Shown in pieces: positions 24,556-37,709 of a DNA stretch of 64,000 bases. The position numbers and the translations under genes are program-made. The DNA comes from Harmothoe impar (lineage: Eukaryota; Annelida; Polychaeta; Phyllodocida; Polynoidae): the NCBI GenBank assembly GCA_947462335.1, contig OX381705.1, positions 40,874,675 through 40,938,674 on the forward strand, written 5' to 3'. The notes under the pieces are model-generated. The model searched no databases. It saw nothing but the letters and a program-made list of their open reading frames with translations, and had not been told where the DNA came from. How positions within the stretch are numbered: the first letter of the stretch is position 1; each line of letters opens with the position of its first letter.

Positions 24556-24945
24556 TAGCAAAGTGCATGGTGTTCTTGGTTTTAAGACCATTTTTGACGT
24601 GTGCATGATTGTAGTAGTATTAGTTAGATACTTCCTCTAGTCAGAGTTATGGTAGTTAAATGCCTTTCTTCACATTTTTCGCCGCTGGTTTTTCATGCAT
24701 GTATAGTTTCAAGTGGCCATTCCATCAACGACGCTTTGTTGAATTGTTTCAGTCTATTCATATTTTTATTCTCATGTAAAGGTCTTTCCTCGATATCTCT
24801 CTCGGACACTATGCATGTTAATCTATTTTTGTTCGAAGCAGGGGTAACCCAGTATCCTCTCATGCAGAAGCTCCTGGGTTCCATCTTGAGTTAAGACATA
24901 GGCTGTAACTGAGTCCTGCTGCCATTGTATTGTGTATGTATAGTG

Positions 24946-25552
24946 CACAGCCAAAAATAATTTTCTCATTTTCAGAAAATATTTCTTGTTTCAAGTAAAA
25001 TAAACTTAAAACAAGTTTGTCCGTAGGATAACAAAATTTTACTTGACAGCATGGTTGAGTTTAATGTACTTAGACTAAGAAAAACAAACAAGAAAAACAA
25101 ACAAGAAAGAAATTCTTAAATCAAGTATTTTATACTGGAATCAAGATGATATTTCCTGACATACTTCTCAAAATAAGAAAATCTTTCTTACGGAATGGAC
25201 CTTTTTTCTAGAAAACCTTTTTCTTAAGTAAGCTTTAATTTCTTATTTTGAGTAAATAAACAAGATGTTCTTCCCTTGGAAATGGGTATGATTATATTTA
25301 ATTTTAGTGTTAGAGAGAAAGGATTGATGCCAGAGCATCAGAAAGAGGTTCATCAGATTAAATGCAGCTTTTTGTAGCTACAATAGAAGATTAAGCAAAC
25401 AGACCTTTATTCAAAGTCATTTCACTTCATGTAATGGGACATGGGAAAACAAGATAAACGTAAAAACTCAGAATGAGTTTATTCCTTGAATCAAGAAAAT
25501 TTAATCTTGATTCTAGTATTTTCTCAGGGTAAGAAAATTATTTTTGGCTGTG
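24946..25552. mobile_element. MITE with CACAGCCAAAAATAATTTTCT ends
   Basis: The left end CACAGCCAAAAATAATTTTC is exactly complementary to the right end GAAAATTATTTTTGGCTGTG, and pairing continues less perfectly further in. About 607 bases, AT-rich, with many CAAGAAA/TTTCTTG words. TGTATGTA occurs shortly before the left end and immediately after the right end, a possible 8-bp target duplication, but five extra bases separate it from the left end. Confidence 0.8.
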
Positions 25553-26310
25553 TGTATGTAAAGGTCTGACACTCCTAGTCCCCGGTCATCTATACACTTG
25601 AGGCGGCAGCACTGTACATGGGATTGTAGGTAGACAGTGGCACCATCTGAAGTACAGAGATTTGTAGTTCCTACCTTTCTACTGAGTAAGGAAAATGTGA
25701 GAAATGCATCACTTGAACTGCTGTACACTAATAGAAGGCCCCCTTAGAAAAAATGGTGATTCACTGGCAAAGATGGATGCCAAACTTTCACAGTTTATCT
25801 TAGGGTTACCATTTTTAACAGTGACCATAATTCTATTAGGATTTCACCATTATTTTTAAACAGTGACTTGGGATGATTAATTAGCAATTGTAGTGGCTCT
25901 TTTATATAGTGATTTGCATAGACAAACTGGAACAATTATCCTTTATGTCTCATTTGGTTGCATGTCCAATTCATAAAGACATCTTAGTGGCTGGACTTCA
26001 TAATTGTCATGAATTATCAACTGAGATACATAGATAAATGTCCAATATGACTTAACAATTACAACCCATAAGCAGAGGTATGATAGGATTGTTATAAAAC
26101 AACAACTACAGTGATATTCGTATATATATTTCTCATTACCACACAATATATAGGTATCTATGGCATCTAAAATACTTGCCAGTGTCCCACAAAGGTTAAT
26201 AATCTATTCATTATGAATATTCGAACAAACTTTGATAGGTTTAATCTAGAATGTTGATGCTATGTTGAAAAAAAAACTATTTGATTTCTAACATCTTTAA
26301 ATTTTAGTCC

Positions 26311-26536
26311 ACCATAAATTCTCGTGTATAAGCCTAACTCGCATATAAGCCGCACCCCTTCTTTGGGCCGATCCTATAAGCTGCACTGGCGATCTGAATA
26401 TGGTAAATTTTAGTACGGTACCATAGTGGATAAAACTCGCGTACAAGCCGCACCACGACCCTGGGCCCATCCTATAAGCTGCACCAGCGATCTGACCCTC
26501 GTACTAGCCGCGGCTTCTACGCGAGAGTTTACGGTA
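26311..26536. mobile_element. MITE with TAAATTCTCGTGTATAAGCC-type ends
   Basis: The left end ACCATAAATTCTCGTGTATA and right end ACGCGAGAGTTTACGGT are inverted. Inside, GTATAAGCCGCACC and CCTATAAGCTGCACCAGCGATCTGA recur as direct repeats (about 26366-26394 and 26470-26495). It is related in style to 8192-8533. Confidence 0.7.
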
Positions 26537-27610
26537 GTTGGAAAAGATGGAACTCCCTATACAATAGAGTTTCAGTGTAAAGGAAATAACAGTGCTTTAC
26601 TGTAATGGTTTATGGAGGTTCAATATGATAGCAATTAGATTGACGCTGCCTCATAGTAATATCAGGCAACAGTGATGCACCATTAAATTTAACAGTGGTG
26701 CTCTGTATAATCAACGGTAATTTAACAGTGTCTAGTAGAGTCACATGCAGATGCCCCTAAAGTGGCTGCAGGAAGATGTCTTCAGGAAGACTGCCTCCAG
26801 GGTCAGGCTGTCTAATTGGCAGAATTATAGGCTATGCCCCCTCCTGCCAGCCCCTTAATGGCAGTGGACCTGCTCAATGGTCAAATTCTAGCGGCAATAC
26901 CTGGAGGCAAATCATAAACAATTAGTTATATCTACACTTATTGTATGCTGAACACAGTTATCAGGTATATCCCTATAGTTATGGAACGGACATTAGTCAG
27001 TAAATGAATGGAGGATCAAAATGCATGTAGGCTACCGGTAGTTACAAGCTTTACTGAATTGAAATGGGCACAGACTATTAGTAATAAATGACGGAAAGAT
27101 CAAAATACATGTAGATCTAGTTTGCATATTTGAGATATAGAACCAGGTCCTGATGCTGCTCAACACACAGCATATCATATCTGCTGTGTCTGTAAATAAC
27201 ATACGATTACATTGAGTAGCCTTAGGGGAGGCTTAATTACAAGGCATATTATTGGGATTCACCCAAGTAGAGCTCCCATATTATTTTGGTGAACCCTAAT
27301 AAAAGAGTAAGGTTTCTAAATATTCCACTATTGTATGTTGGGTAGCTACCACTTTTGAGAAATGTTGTCGTGACAAAGAGCCCGTTTAGATTTGAGGAAA
27401 TCAATTGTTTCCTCGATACAATGACATTATAACGTATGTATTGAATGTAGGTACCGGGGTATATGATATTATTGATGCTTCAAGCTTGTCTTGTACAAGC
27501 CATGTACTAGATTGGCACAGCGTGCACTTTCTCTTAGACCAAAGCTTCAAGTTTAATGTCGTTCATATATGTTCTTTTTTCTTTTTTCTTATGTTGAAAT
27601 GTGGTCACAG

Positions 27611-27753
27611 AAAAAGATCAAAGATGAGTTAACCCAATACCAGTTAGTCATGTCCTCTGACCCTTCCCCCTCCACCCTACCTCTCCTGTCAGCCTACCTC
27701 CCTCCAGGCAGTCAGTCACCACACACCAGGTCTACCTCCACGGTCCTTGACAG
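27611..27753 (+). CDS. Candidate internal exon, unknown gene
   Basis: A long pyrimidine tract and AG (TTTTTTCTTATG...GGTCACAG) precede, and GTATGT follows, 143 bases open as 47 codons plus two bases. The peptide starts KKIKDELTQYQLVMSSDPSP and continues as a Ser/Thr/Pro-rich segment (STLPLLSAYLPPGSQSPHTR). That suggests a disordered linker of a larger intracellular or cytoplasmic-tail protein. The GC content is higher than in the flanks, which supports coding. I know no family for it and found no neighbouring exon. Confidence 0.45.
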
Positions 27754-29570
27754 GTATGTATGAGGGCGGCCTCCCCTGCCATCTGGAGAAGTGAAGACGC
27801 ATGCCCAGGACATGGCATACCGGGAGGAAGAGGTTCAAGGGCCGGAGAGGGTCCTGCATGGAGAAGGTTAAGGGGTTGGTCGGTTGTGATATTAGGGTAA
27901 GAAAGTCAGTCTGTGGGTGTGTGTTGGAGATTTGGGAACTGGGTTGGGTGGGGTCAGGGGTTGTGAGAGCAGGGGTTGATTACCTCGGTAGCTGCATTGG
28001 TGTCACACCTGGACGGTGAGATCACATATAGGTGCTGGGACAATACTGTATTTGTGTAAGATGCAGACGTTTCACAAGCAAAAATAAACACGCTATATGT
28101 GTGTGATAGATACGTCTGATTCATAGAAGTCCTTATGTACACACTATCATTTATATGGTGCGCATATACTTGTAGCGTTGGGTTCCTAGAGCTACATAAG
28201 CATGGAATTGGTACGAATGCGTCACATGTGTATCAGCTGCAGAGTGTTCGTTGTGTTGTATTACAGGCCTATGCATATTCCCATGTCTAGAATACTGATA
28301 CTGATAGGCCAGTACATTTAATGGGATACTGACTAATGACCCCTAGCCTCCTCAGGGTCTCCTCCATGGTGCCCTCCAGGGCGGCCCCGAGCAGATACCC
28401 TTCTAATGGTGCGGCCACCCGATAGTGGTTTCACTGGAGGCAGGGCATGCAACCACCAAGATCAATTTTCATTAATCGCAAATCAGTCTCTCGTTAAAAC
28501 TCCTGCCCACGTCCCTAAGAGGGCTAGGATACCAGGAAGCACCCACTGCTTTAAACTTTAGTCTTAGGACCATACATCTTCTGGTTGGAGAAGACCTTAG
28601 CTGGACACATGGGCACGCCTAACCGTAAACGGAACCCATAGTCAACCAGGCCGAGTATCCCAATGGTTGTTGTTAACGTTGTAAGCTTGTTATCTCACAA
28701 CCAGTAGGTATCCATAAACTGTCCAGATGGTTCCTTTGTTTCCTCTCACCGAGGAAATAGCCATTGTCTGCTCTAAATATGACGTGCCTGAAAAGAAAAG
28801 CATAAAGGAAAGGCCACAGATAAGGGATGTTTGCCTTGCTCTCAGTGAGAATAGAGGTCAGCTTCCATCCTGGAGAGACAATATCGGCCCCAACCCAGGA
28901 ACAAACCGCTGGACGATGTATAGACCCACCAAGCCTGGATCAAGGGCTATATATCCCCCGATATATCCAGAGGTCATGGGTGGCCAGGCCTCTGCACACT
29001 GTCCACTGCACCAGCTCACTGTACATAACACGACCCGGGCCATTTTCTCCATTTCCCCACAATTGGCTTATGAGGGGCCTCATTGAGGAGGGTGAGGCGG
29101 ATATATTATTGCTGCCGGTGTGGAGGCCCTCATAAGGCGATGTAATTGACCAAGATGACCGGTCAGTTTATCCGACCAGTGCCCTCCGATCGATCCGCCA
29201 TCATTTGTATTCCATTACCCCAGGCCAGGCCGCCCTGTGCAGATCCAGTCCCTAAACGGGAGGTCTGTACGATATGATAGTGTTAGAGGCATATTTAGGA
29301 ACCCGACCCCCGTGTCTTGTAGAGCTACCCGTTTAACAAGACGTCGTTTTACCAGCCACCTTTATAGCCACTTCCTTCCTGGTGGCAGTTTTCCTTTTCT
29401 TCTTTTCTGTCCAATCGTTTTAATATTTATTGCACTCAAATTTTTGAGTGAATTTCTTTCTATCTTTCTGCCTCCTCTGTCTGGCCCACAGCAATATAAA
29501 CAACACACATAGGTGTAAGTCCAAGTCTGGATTCAAGTTCGCAGAAGTGCATTCAATGGCTATGAACGTT
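27754..29570. other. No supported gene; scattered GC-richer patches
   Basis: Several overlapping frames are open at 28.7-29.1 kb on both strands. None has paired splice sites or a recognisable product. GC-richer patches at 28.3-28.5 and 28.9-29.2 kb could be conserved non-coding DNA. Confidence 0.4.
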
Positions 29571-29573
29571 ATG

Positions 29574-29681
29574 CCCAGTGGACACAAAATTCAGTTCAAC
29601 GTTAAATCAATGCTGAATCAACATTGAATCAACATTGACAACCAGTTATCAATGTTGATGCAATGTTGTGTGCCCACTGGG
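29574..29681. mobile_element. CCCAGTGGGCACA-type MITE, complete copy
   Basis: 108 bases with ends CCCAGTGGACACAAAATT and TGTTGTGTGCCCACTGGG. ATG lies directly on both sides (29571-29573 and 29682-29684), a possible 3-bp target duplication. The interior CAACATTGAATCA words match 9474-9580. Confidence 0.8.
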
Positions 29682-30772
29682 ATGTCTGCTATGCGACTAT
29701 ACATGCATACTATATACATCATGGAAAAGACAAGTACCGAGGAGGGAACTTTGTCTCCCAGGTTCATCTCCAATGGGCAAAGTTTCCCTCAAATCGAGCA
29801 GGGACATTGAGTGTACTGCAATCTACGCACGTTGAAGAATATACAATATCATATTCAAAGGAAACAACTCCATGGTGTATGGTGAGGTCCCTGTGGGCCC
29901 CTCCCCCTATACCCCAGCCTACAGCCACACACACACACACGGGATGTGGGCAAACACCAGCCTCAGATACAGCTGCAAGTAAGGCCCAATTGATGCTCAC
30001 CATCATGGCCGCCGCTGTTTTTTTACCAGCAAAACTGCTCCCTTAGGGCCACATGTTGATACAGTGAGCAGTTGTGAGCCGCTCCCCCCAGGGGTCGCCA
30101 CGGGCCGGACCTGACTGATAACCCATATCAGCTTATTACACCATCTATACAGGCGACAAAGTGGAACTGTGGGCCCCATGCCTCACCCTATATATATATA
30201 CATACATACACCCATTGTGGTCTTTTTTATATAAATCTTTTTATTTTGAGATGCGTATCTGCTGTTGTGTCACGAGAATCAATTCTCAAGACAACTCTCA
30301 CACAGTACCGGTCTCAAGTGTCGTGTAAAACAAGCCGGCTATTGTTATCTATTAACCTGTGGCTGGGTTTAATAGCGGATATGTTGGGGGTATATCACCC
30401 CTATCACATTTGTTTGATTTACTGTGGAAGCGATGTAGAGTACATGTAGCTGTGCGAGTCTAAGTCTTTTTAAAGTATCAGTACCGTGCCAGTTATACCT
30501 TCTCTACCTACCGTCAGAGACAATATGTTGGTTACCGGTAATGCTATAAATGCCGAAAGTGGATTCGAAAAAGTAGTGAACACGTTTTATCTAAAGGTCT
30601 CACACAGGCGTAGGATGCAACATCGTATGGGGGGGGGGGGGTGGTTATAGGTTATAGGTTTCTTGTGCGACTGGTTCCGCAGAAGTATATATGTGATATA
30701 TTCTTTTTAAACTATTCAGAATATACATTTTTTAATCTTCCTTATCCATAATGTACACTATAAAAACGTGGT

Positions 30773-31056
30773 TGCCTTTTTTGTACGTTCACAGTAGAAC
30801 CTACTATGCCTTTTTTGTACGTTCACAGTAGAACCTACTACAGTCAACTCCCTCTTAACGGCCACCCCTCCAGTGCAGCCAATCCCTCTAATACAGACAC
30901 TTTTCATAGTCCCAAAGATACTACAATGTATAGAAAATGACCCCCTCTAATGCAGCCACCCCACCAATGCGGCCACTTTTTCATAGTCCCAAGGGTGGCC
31001 ACATTAGAGGGAGTTGACTGTATGCCTTTTTTGTACGTTCACAGTGGAACCTACTA
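30773..31056. repeat. 34-bp tandem repeat interrupted by a MITE
   Basis: Units starting TGCCTTTTTTGTACGTTCAC occur at 30773-30806, 30807-30840 and, after a 180-bp MITE, at 31023-31056. The third has one substitution. The MITE therefore inserted into a pre-existing tandem array at a TA. Confidence 0.85.
30841..31020. mobile_element. Complete CAGTCAACTCCCTCT MITE with TA duplication
   Basis: The ends CAGTCAACTCCCTCT and AGAGGGAGTTGACTG are exact complements over 15 bases. TA flanks both sides (30839-30840 and 31021-31022). Inside, TCATAGTCCCAA occurs twice and AATGCAGCCACC/AATGCGGCCAC words recur. This is consistent with a non-autonomous Tc1/mariner-superfamily element. A partial copy is at 5086-5230. 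Confidence 0.85.
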
Positions 31057-31176
31057 TACACTGTAAATAATAAGTCTATGCATACAGCAACATCTACTTT
31101 AGTTTTACAGCACATACTGTAACTGCACAGTGGATTCTAATGCATACCTACTTAGTATGCAATAAACTGTACATAC

Positions 31177-31369
31177 CCGTACCGTCGTGATAAAGCGCCT
31201 GGTCTTGAAAGAGCGCCGGTCTTGAATAAGCGCCGGGGGTATAGAGGTCTCCAAATGATTCTTAAGCACTAAAAACCTGACCTTGAATAAGCGCCTGTCT
31301 TGTATAAGCGCCTGGGTAAGAGCCCCGCCAAATTGAAGAGCGCCCCGGCCCTTATACACGACGGTACGG
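31177..31369. mobile_element. MITE with CCGTACCGTCGTG ends and GCGCC repeats
   Basis: The left end CCGTACCGTCGTGATAAAGC pairs with the right end GCCCTTATACACGACGGTACGG, one or two mismatches. The interior repeats TCTTGAA(T)AAGCGCC several times, a TAAGCGC theme analogous to the TATAAGCC words of 8192-8533 and 26311-26536. Confidence 0.75.
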
Positions 31370-31899
31370 CATATTCTACTGTACACCTACAAAAAAAGGC
31401 AACCAACTATTGTGTGCAATAATAGTGTATGTATAGGGGGCCTACAGTTCATTGGAGGTACACCGTATCATCTACTGTAGCTGCATATAGTTGGTAAACG
31501 GTATAAACTATTTACATTGTAGCTGTATTGTCTCTATGTAAAAGAGCATATAGTAGTATTAGTATCTGCGTCGGCCTGAAACTGCAGTACCCCAACCGCC
31601 ATGGGATCTCTCTATTATATGGAGTATGTAAAAATCTAAAAACGGACATCGCTTGATTCTATTTTTCGTCTCAATTTTATTTCGCCAAGGCAGTTATCAG
31701 TTGCCATTCTTTTCCCGTTCAACTTCGGTGGTTTCAACAGACGCGTCCAGATTTATCGGGATGATAAAGTTATCATACCCAGCTCTGGATTAGAGATGGA
31801 CAAAAAAAGTAGACCAGGTCCGTTGAAAGTGTCATGCTGAATATATGATAAGGCCCAAGATGGTGCCTGGTGTTGTACAAAGTGAGGCCGTGTGACTTG

Positions 31900-32122
31900 A
31901 TGGAGTGGGAGGCCTAGGTGTGGTCCACCAAGCCGATTGGGGAGGCAGTTGGTGGTGGAGGAGGTGTTATTAAAAGGAAGCGGGGCTTATCGGCTACAGG
32001 AGCTGCTCGCATCCCTCATGTGCTGATATAGGGAGCGGTATATCCCCACACTGGTGCCGCCTAATCCTGCCGAGCTGCTCAGAGCCGCCCCAGTCACCGA
32101 GCACCACACAACATGCTAGTGG
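31900..32122 (+). promoter_or_regulatory. Possible promoter and first exon
   Basis: A GC-rich segment contains an inverted CCAAT box (GATTGG near 31933), a TATA-like ATTAAAAGG near 31968, and about 130 bases of GC-rich leader ending in CACACAACATGCTAGTGG followed directly by GTAAGG. This would give a first exon coding MLVG. The arrangement and spacing look promoter-like, but each motif is weak and no second exon is identified. A G16 run lies shortly downstream near 32212-32227. Confidence 0.25.
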
Positions 32123-34157
32123 GTAAGGAGACAGGCGGAAGGACCGCAATAAAGACTACACCATTTAGATAGTATGCTCCCGTTTTGATGTGAACAGTCG
32201 GACAGGAGGCAGGGGGGGGGGGGGGGGTCATGGGAAATGTACACAGGAAACTGAAGCACAGTCTTATTGCCCCGGGTTATTACAACAGTAGTCTCTCAGT
32301 CGGTCATAGGCTCTACATGTATGATTGCTGACATCAATGTAATTTAGGACATGCTCGGAGGCAGCTGGAGTAGGCGTAGACACTGGAGGACCTGAGAGGG
32401 TATCCATGGCAGGATAGACAGGGGCGGGACTGATGGGCCCTCCTGTGTTATGGCGTATAGCCTGGTGGCAACCCCTCAAGCATGAAAGATCCAAACGAGA
32501 GCAGATCTTCTCTGATCCCTATCTAGTCTTCCTATGGGGATCACACACACGGAGGAGTCATCCAGGCGTGACAAGTCATGACCTTGCCGCAGGCTTTGGC
32601 AGGATCCACGCGCCCACGACCCTAGACTCGCCTCCCCCAACCCCCGGACTCAGCATGGGGCCCAGCAGAGATAGCGCCGAGTGGTTATCGATTGCCTGGG
32701 CCAGTTTATAACTATAAATCCCGGATAGGACATGAGAGACATATCAATAACCCAGGCCTTGCCTCTCCTATATGCATTATATCCACATAGGCACACTTGG
32801 TTATACATTGTAATAGCAACACGCAATACTCACATGATCATACACGTGCAGTTTATGGTGGACCCTTATAGTCTAAGAACCATCATGTCAACCCCTCCAT
32901 ACGATGATAACTAATGTGACAACATGTAGACACACGACCTTTCATGGCCATCACATCCCCACGGGTTGAAACATGTATATGCCCATAGATCTCTGGGGCT
33001 ACGAGCCGCGGGTGACCCACGTCTGAAAAAGCTAGTGTCTGCCGCTGAAACATTACTATGACCTCTATTGTCTTACGGAATCACGCCGAGGGCTGAATAT
33101 GTGCCTACCGCTTGTTGTTCTAGTGAGGTACCGTGTTAAAGTGTGTGTGTATGTATTGGTGTGGGAGGCTGTAGTAATGAGGTGTAGTGATGTGACTGCA
33201 TGTCGGCAGGATCTGGCTGGATGAGGAATGGCTGTAGCAGCCGTCCACACGTCCCTACAGGCATGTGATGCCAGCCTTCACTCACACGGCGCGCCCCGTA
33301 CAGAGGCTGCCGCAGCACCCCACCAATTAGCGTCACCACCACACTGCGTACACCCCGAGCTGCATGCCTGCCGAATACAACCCAAACCCGCTAAACGGAC
33401 GACTGGGCCTTTTCCGCTTCAGCTTCTTCACGGTGCTTCGGTCTGCACGACCATTAGTTTAGATTTCCCTCTTCGATATTATCTTGTGTTTATGTCTGGC
33501 ACCTAGAATCTGATGGGGTCAATAGCTGTCAATACTGACTTGAGAATAAGTAGTAGTAATCTAGCGTAGACTTGTCTTTGGAAGCACTGGTAGGTATAAT
33601 CTGTCAGCGTTAAAGTCATATAGTTTTAGACCATATACACTTCAGTAAGCTTCTTTTATATAAAAAGAATGATATATGGTCAGTCTCCTAAGAATTAAAG
33701 TAGTTCGGATGCGTGCCTTTTGAATATCAAGACAGTATGACGCGAGCCTCGTATGCAGGGCTATATGCATCTAGCTGGTTGCATTATCAACCAATGAGAA
33801 AATTCCCTGGCCTTCACTGCAGAATTCTTTTGGGGCATTATGTAACAGCCTGTACCCATTGTAATTGCTGTATCAGTGCTTATCTCACAGGTTACCAGAT
33901 CAAGCAATGGTGCCCCCTACTAAGGAACCTGCAACATCGGTATAGAGACGCTTGGAATGTAAGAAGTATACGGAAATGGGGCGTTTAATCAGTATGTTTA
34001 ATTCGGTGAATCGCCTTTAACGACAAGAAGGCCTCATGCAATACGACCATGAGGTCTCTGTGTACCACACGCACGTGTAATGAATGGTACACGGGCCTTG
34101 GCGGGAGGGCAGGGCAGGCCCAGAGGTGCCCTGCCCTCCCCGCCCGGTCACCCACAC

Positions 34158-34257
34158 CCTGACACGGCCGTCTGTGCCCGGGCTGATCCTGCCCCGGATC
34201 AAGGTGCTCCCCGCACGGATCTCCAGCTGGATCCCCCAGCCTCCACAAGGTATCGGG
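34158..34257 (-). CDS. Candidate exon in a GC-rich island
   Basis: On the minus strand acceptor CCTCCCACAG and a weak donor GTGTGG bound 100 bases open in frame: PIPCGGWGIQLEIRAGSTLI then RGRISPGTDGRV. The peptide is protein-like and lies in a ~200-bp island (34080-34280) of very high GC. The plus strand is also open across it with a GTATCG donor, so the strand is not certain. It could equally be a regulatory island. No family was recognised. Confidence 0.3.
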
Positions 34258-34595
34258 CTGTGGGAGGCCTGGGCCTGCTGGTAACATAAACCCACAAGTA
34301 TACCCCAGTTGTATGGAGCCTTCCAAGCTCCTTGTAAATCCTCTGCCTATAAGCCCTGCACCGACAGCAGTCAACGGCCCCCGCAACGGCCGCAGGCCCC
34401 TTCTCAGTATTCTATTTGCATCAGTTTCTACACATTCAAAATCGACTGGAGCATACTCGCTGTGCGACACATTATGCATGAGGATATATGTCAACTGCTG
34501 ACCACCTGTTCCTGCCCTGCATCTGCCCGTCACAGCCCCACTGCACCTCTGCCATATATAATAGACATCCTGCAGTACCAGGGACACTGCTCCGT

Positions 34596-34735
34596 CTTAA
34601 CAACACAGTGAGGGCGGGGGGTTAAGAGTTCCGACTCCCCTAGGGGGCGGTGTTCGCGTCCGCGCGAATCCCCCCCCCCCCCCCCCCCCCTTTGGTAAAA
34701 ACTGAGCACTCCCTAAGACGGCCACCCAACCCTGC
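34596..34735. mobile_element. Poly-C containing repeat, probably a degraded MITE
   Basis: Left CCGTCTTAACAACACAGTGA and right TGAGCACTCCCTAAGACGG are loosely inverted (CCGTCTTA) around a GC-rich centre and a 22-C run at 34669-34690. The GGGAGTGCTCA end resembles GGGAGTGATCA of the better element at 37893-38188. Confidence 0.4.
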
Positions 34736-34989
34736 CACTGCTGGGGCACACCGCTCCACAGTTGATCCCTGAGATAACGCCTGAAGGCCAGCAAGGATCC
34801 ATAGTCATTAGGGGCCAATAGCCACCGGTCAGACGGGCATCATTACCCAATTAGGGTGGTTGTGTGCCTGGTACGGGATTAAGGAAGAATAGGAGACGGA
34901 GGCCGTATTGTCGACTTCCAATACTGCAGCCAGACGTCCTTCACCCCATGTCTATACATTGTATCTACAAGTGTAGACCTGTATAAATA

Positions 34990-37400
34990 GTGTTATACTG
35001 ACAATGACTGGTGCCAAGTTAATGCATCACTTATTTTCAGGATATCACATTGACATACATGGCATGACACGTTTTCATTGTCATGATGCTATCCATGTTT
35101 TGGTAGGCTTTCGCTGTATTTAATACCCTTATGTGTAGATTGTGGGGGCGGATGGCTAATTTCGATACGGCATGGCTATTTCTTAGAATTCCACATGAGG
35201 CCTAGTGAGATACGACAGGAGGTTTGAAATTATAGTGACAGGGGACATAAGCATTTTGAGCGACAAAGACATGCGACATGCGAAGTTTGTCCTGGTATAG
35301 GCAGTACTTCTATTATATTACATGATAAAGTGCGGCATAATGGTGATTAGTAACGTCTTTACTGCATGAAGCAATATTCCTCCAGATTGGTTGATGGCTT
35401 CAATTGTATGGACATGTATATAGGCTTACATGATTCATGGTGTTACTTTTTAAGTGCGGTGCATGGGGGTATTTGAGGGTCAATGATATTCAATTTATAG
35501 AGGAACACGTGTTACACCTTCAGCATTTCATTGGGCATTCTCATAGATATGGCGGTATTCAGACAGACTGTATTAGGCGGGTTCTTAATTTGGGCACCAG
35601 TGGGGAAGCAGAATATCTCATCTCCCTAATGCATTGCTTTGGGTGTTACACCGCGCAGCTTCTGGGTGCACTAGCAGGGAGCTGCTCGTTGTGGTAGTAC
35701 TGAATGAAGCCGCTCCACCCCGTGCCTGGACTGGAGTGGATGATGGTTTGAGGGCTCTGATCAGGCGGCCAAAAACGGTCCCTAACACGCCACCTAGAGC
35801 AGCTCCTTTGGACAAGCAGAACGACTGGGGTCGTCACCCCAAGAATGCGTACTATGTCATCACTCTCCACCATGTGTATTACGTCATCAATCATGGCACT
35901 GCACCAGCGACGGCAGCGCCACTTTAGCTGTCGGCGGCGGGTTGCCGATCTAAGACTGCGGCCGGGAGATTACCAATAATGACCACGTGATTGATTATTC
36001 CAGCCTCGTATCTCTGCCATGGGAGGGCAGCACTTACATCGATCCACACCCAGCACCAGGGAAAACAATAACACAATTTTGACGTAATTTCAGGCCGATA
36101 ACACGGTTTATTACTAAGTGGGTGACAGGGAGTGCCCCAATACTTAGTTACATCAAAAGTTAATTCCGATTCTCCCGCCATGAACTGTATGTGTTAGTGT
36201 AGTAGTGTCCCGGGGATACACCTCTCTAATCTGCTACAGCTGGCTGAGTGTGACACTTACGTCGACGTCAAACACGCGTCATATGTGCGGCATGTAGATA
36301 AAGCAGCAACGTCATACGTAAGTCAGAAAGGTCGCATATCAAAAATACTCATAAATCGTGGAAACACGTGGTTTATTGTGATAAATCCCTGCCTTGGGCG
36401 TTAAAAATAAGATAGCGGGAATAAGCCATCTACATTTCACGCACATTTTCTCATAGTGTAGAAATGTGTCGACGGCATCTTTTCTAGGCTGTTAATCCAC
36501 ACTGGAAACGCCTAATACTTTATCAGAACGTCCGTATCCCTGTATAATACATGGTTTATAGCACTTTATTATATTCCCCATCCAATGAGCAGTTTCCATG
36601 GAAGTATGCAGCTGTATATTGCCAAGTACAATATTGTGTAGCAGGGACAAGTGACTGCACCTTACGGTACAGGGTGCCTATACTGGTAGCATGGCTATGT
36701 CACTCTTTATCATCACGGGTACACCCCAAACAATCAGGCTGTCGGCGCCTGTTGGACTACTGCTCCATCAAGAGCTGCTCTCCCGGACCAGGCAGCTCAC
36801 GGAGCAGCTCCCTGGAGCAGCTCACGGTCTATACCCAGCGTACCCCTAAGGCCCCCATTTAACCCTGCTTACCTCCAATAGGCATGCTAATAAACCAAAG
36901 GGCCCGCGCTATGGAGCAACGGGTGTATGGTAGCTGTCATTTACCGGAGCTGTCTTATCTACAGTTCTACGTAAACCGATATCACTCAATTATTAACAGG
37001 TCCTTACAAAAGGTATAACTTATTGTAGTTCACACACAAGCGCAACACCTTTGGACAAGCAAGAAACGATATAGTGATACACCTAAAACACACTTTCCAC
37101 CCGCGAGGGTTTGAGAATTGAAAGTGTTTTCTAAACAGGGTAGTCATAGAGTAGTCAAATCTGTTCTGTATTATCAGGGCATAAGGGTTCTATCTTTTGT
37201 ACAGTGTACCACCAAACTACAATCAAACACACAAAACGACTTGGGGACCCTAGAGGCCGACCAATACCGTGTATATATACCCGTGCATCTAAAACATGCA
37301 TGGACGGGCAACCCCTAGTAAAATAGAAGTAGAATATACATCGGGAGCGAGGATACGGGGCCACGCATCGGAACGAAGTGATATGGAAGGTACTCCTGAC
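34990..37400. other. No supported gene; several GC-richer patches
   Basis: Open frames at 35.4-35.9 kb are long in several frames at once, which reflects GC content rather than coding. TCGACATG/GACATGCG words near 35170-35285 belong to the family at 46490-46705. A loosely inverted CTTACGTCGACGT/ACGTCATACGTAAG pair lies at 36257-36323. Confidence 0.4.
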
Positions 37401-37499
37401 TTGACTTAAAACTCAAGCTGTAGGCCCTGGAGAGGGAGATGGGACATGTGGGCCCGGGAGGGGACCTGGACCCGGGAGGACGCTACCCTTCTGTCATTT

Positions 37500-37709
37500 G
37501 TCTGCCAGATTACCGGCACCGGAAGCCCTCTTGGAGAACCCCTCCAGGGCGGTGGGGCACTGGAGGGAGTTTGGGCTGCCTGTAGACCGACAAGAGGCAG
37601 GGCACAGAGTGCTAAGGACCCCTCCCTCCAGCCAACAGTTGCCAGACTGTTTACACACTTGTTATCCTCCGGCGACCTCGGATATTTCACCGAGGGAGGT
37701 GCCTGATTC
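37500..37709 (+). CDS. Candidate exon in a GC-rich segment
   Basis: A strong acceptor (CTTCTGTCATTTGTCTGCCAG) precedes about 210 bases and a GTATGC donor follows. Two frames are open: one gives LPAPEALLENPSRAVGHWRE and continues to the donor, the other ends at TGA at 37704. The acceptor is good, but two open frames and a GC-rich composition weaken the call. The product is not recognisable. Confidence 0.3.

Noticed and set aside
28727..29135. Overlapping plus-strand frames of 102 and 119 codons
   Set aside because: Two frames open over the same bases and an open minus frame; no splice signals or familiar domain.
31177..31369. Regularly spaced GCGCC/TCTTGAA words that could suggest a CRISPR-like array
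   Set aside because: The block is bounded by inverted ends and the spacers are not unique; it is a MITE in animal DNA.
35437..35927. Several open frames of 65-97 codons on both strands
   Set aside because: Openness in several frames at once reflects base composition; no splice pairs or recognisable product.
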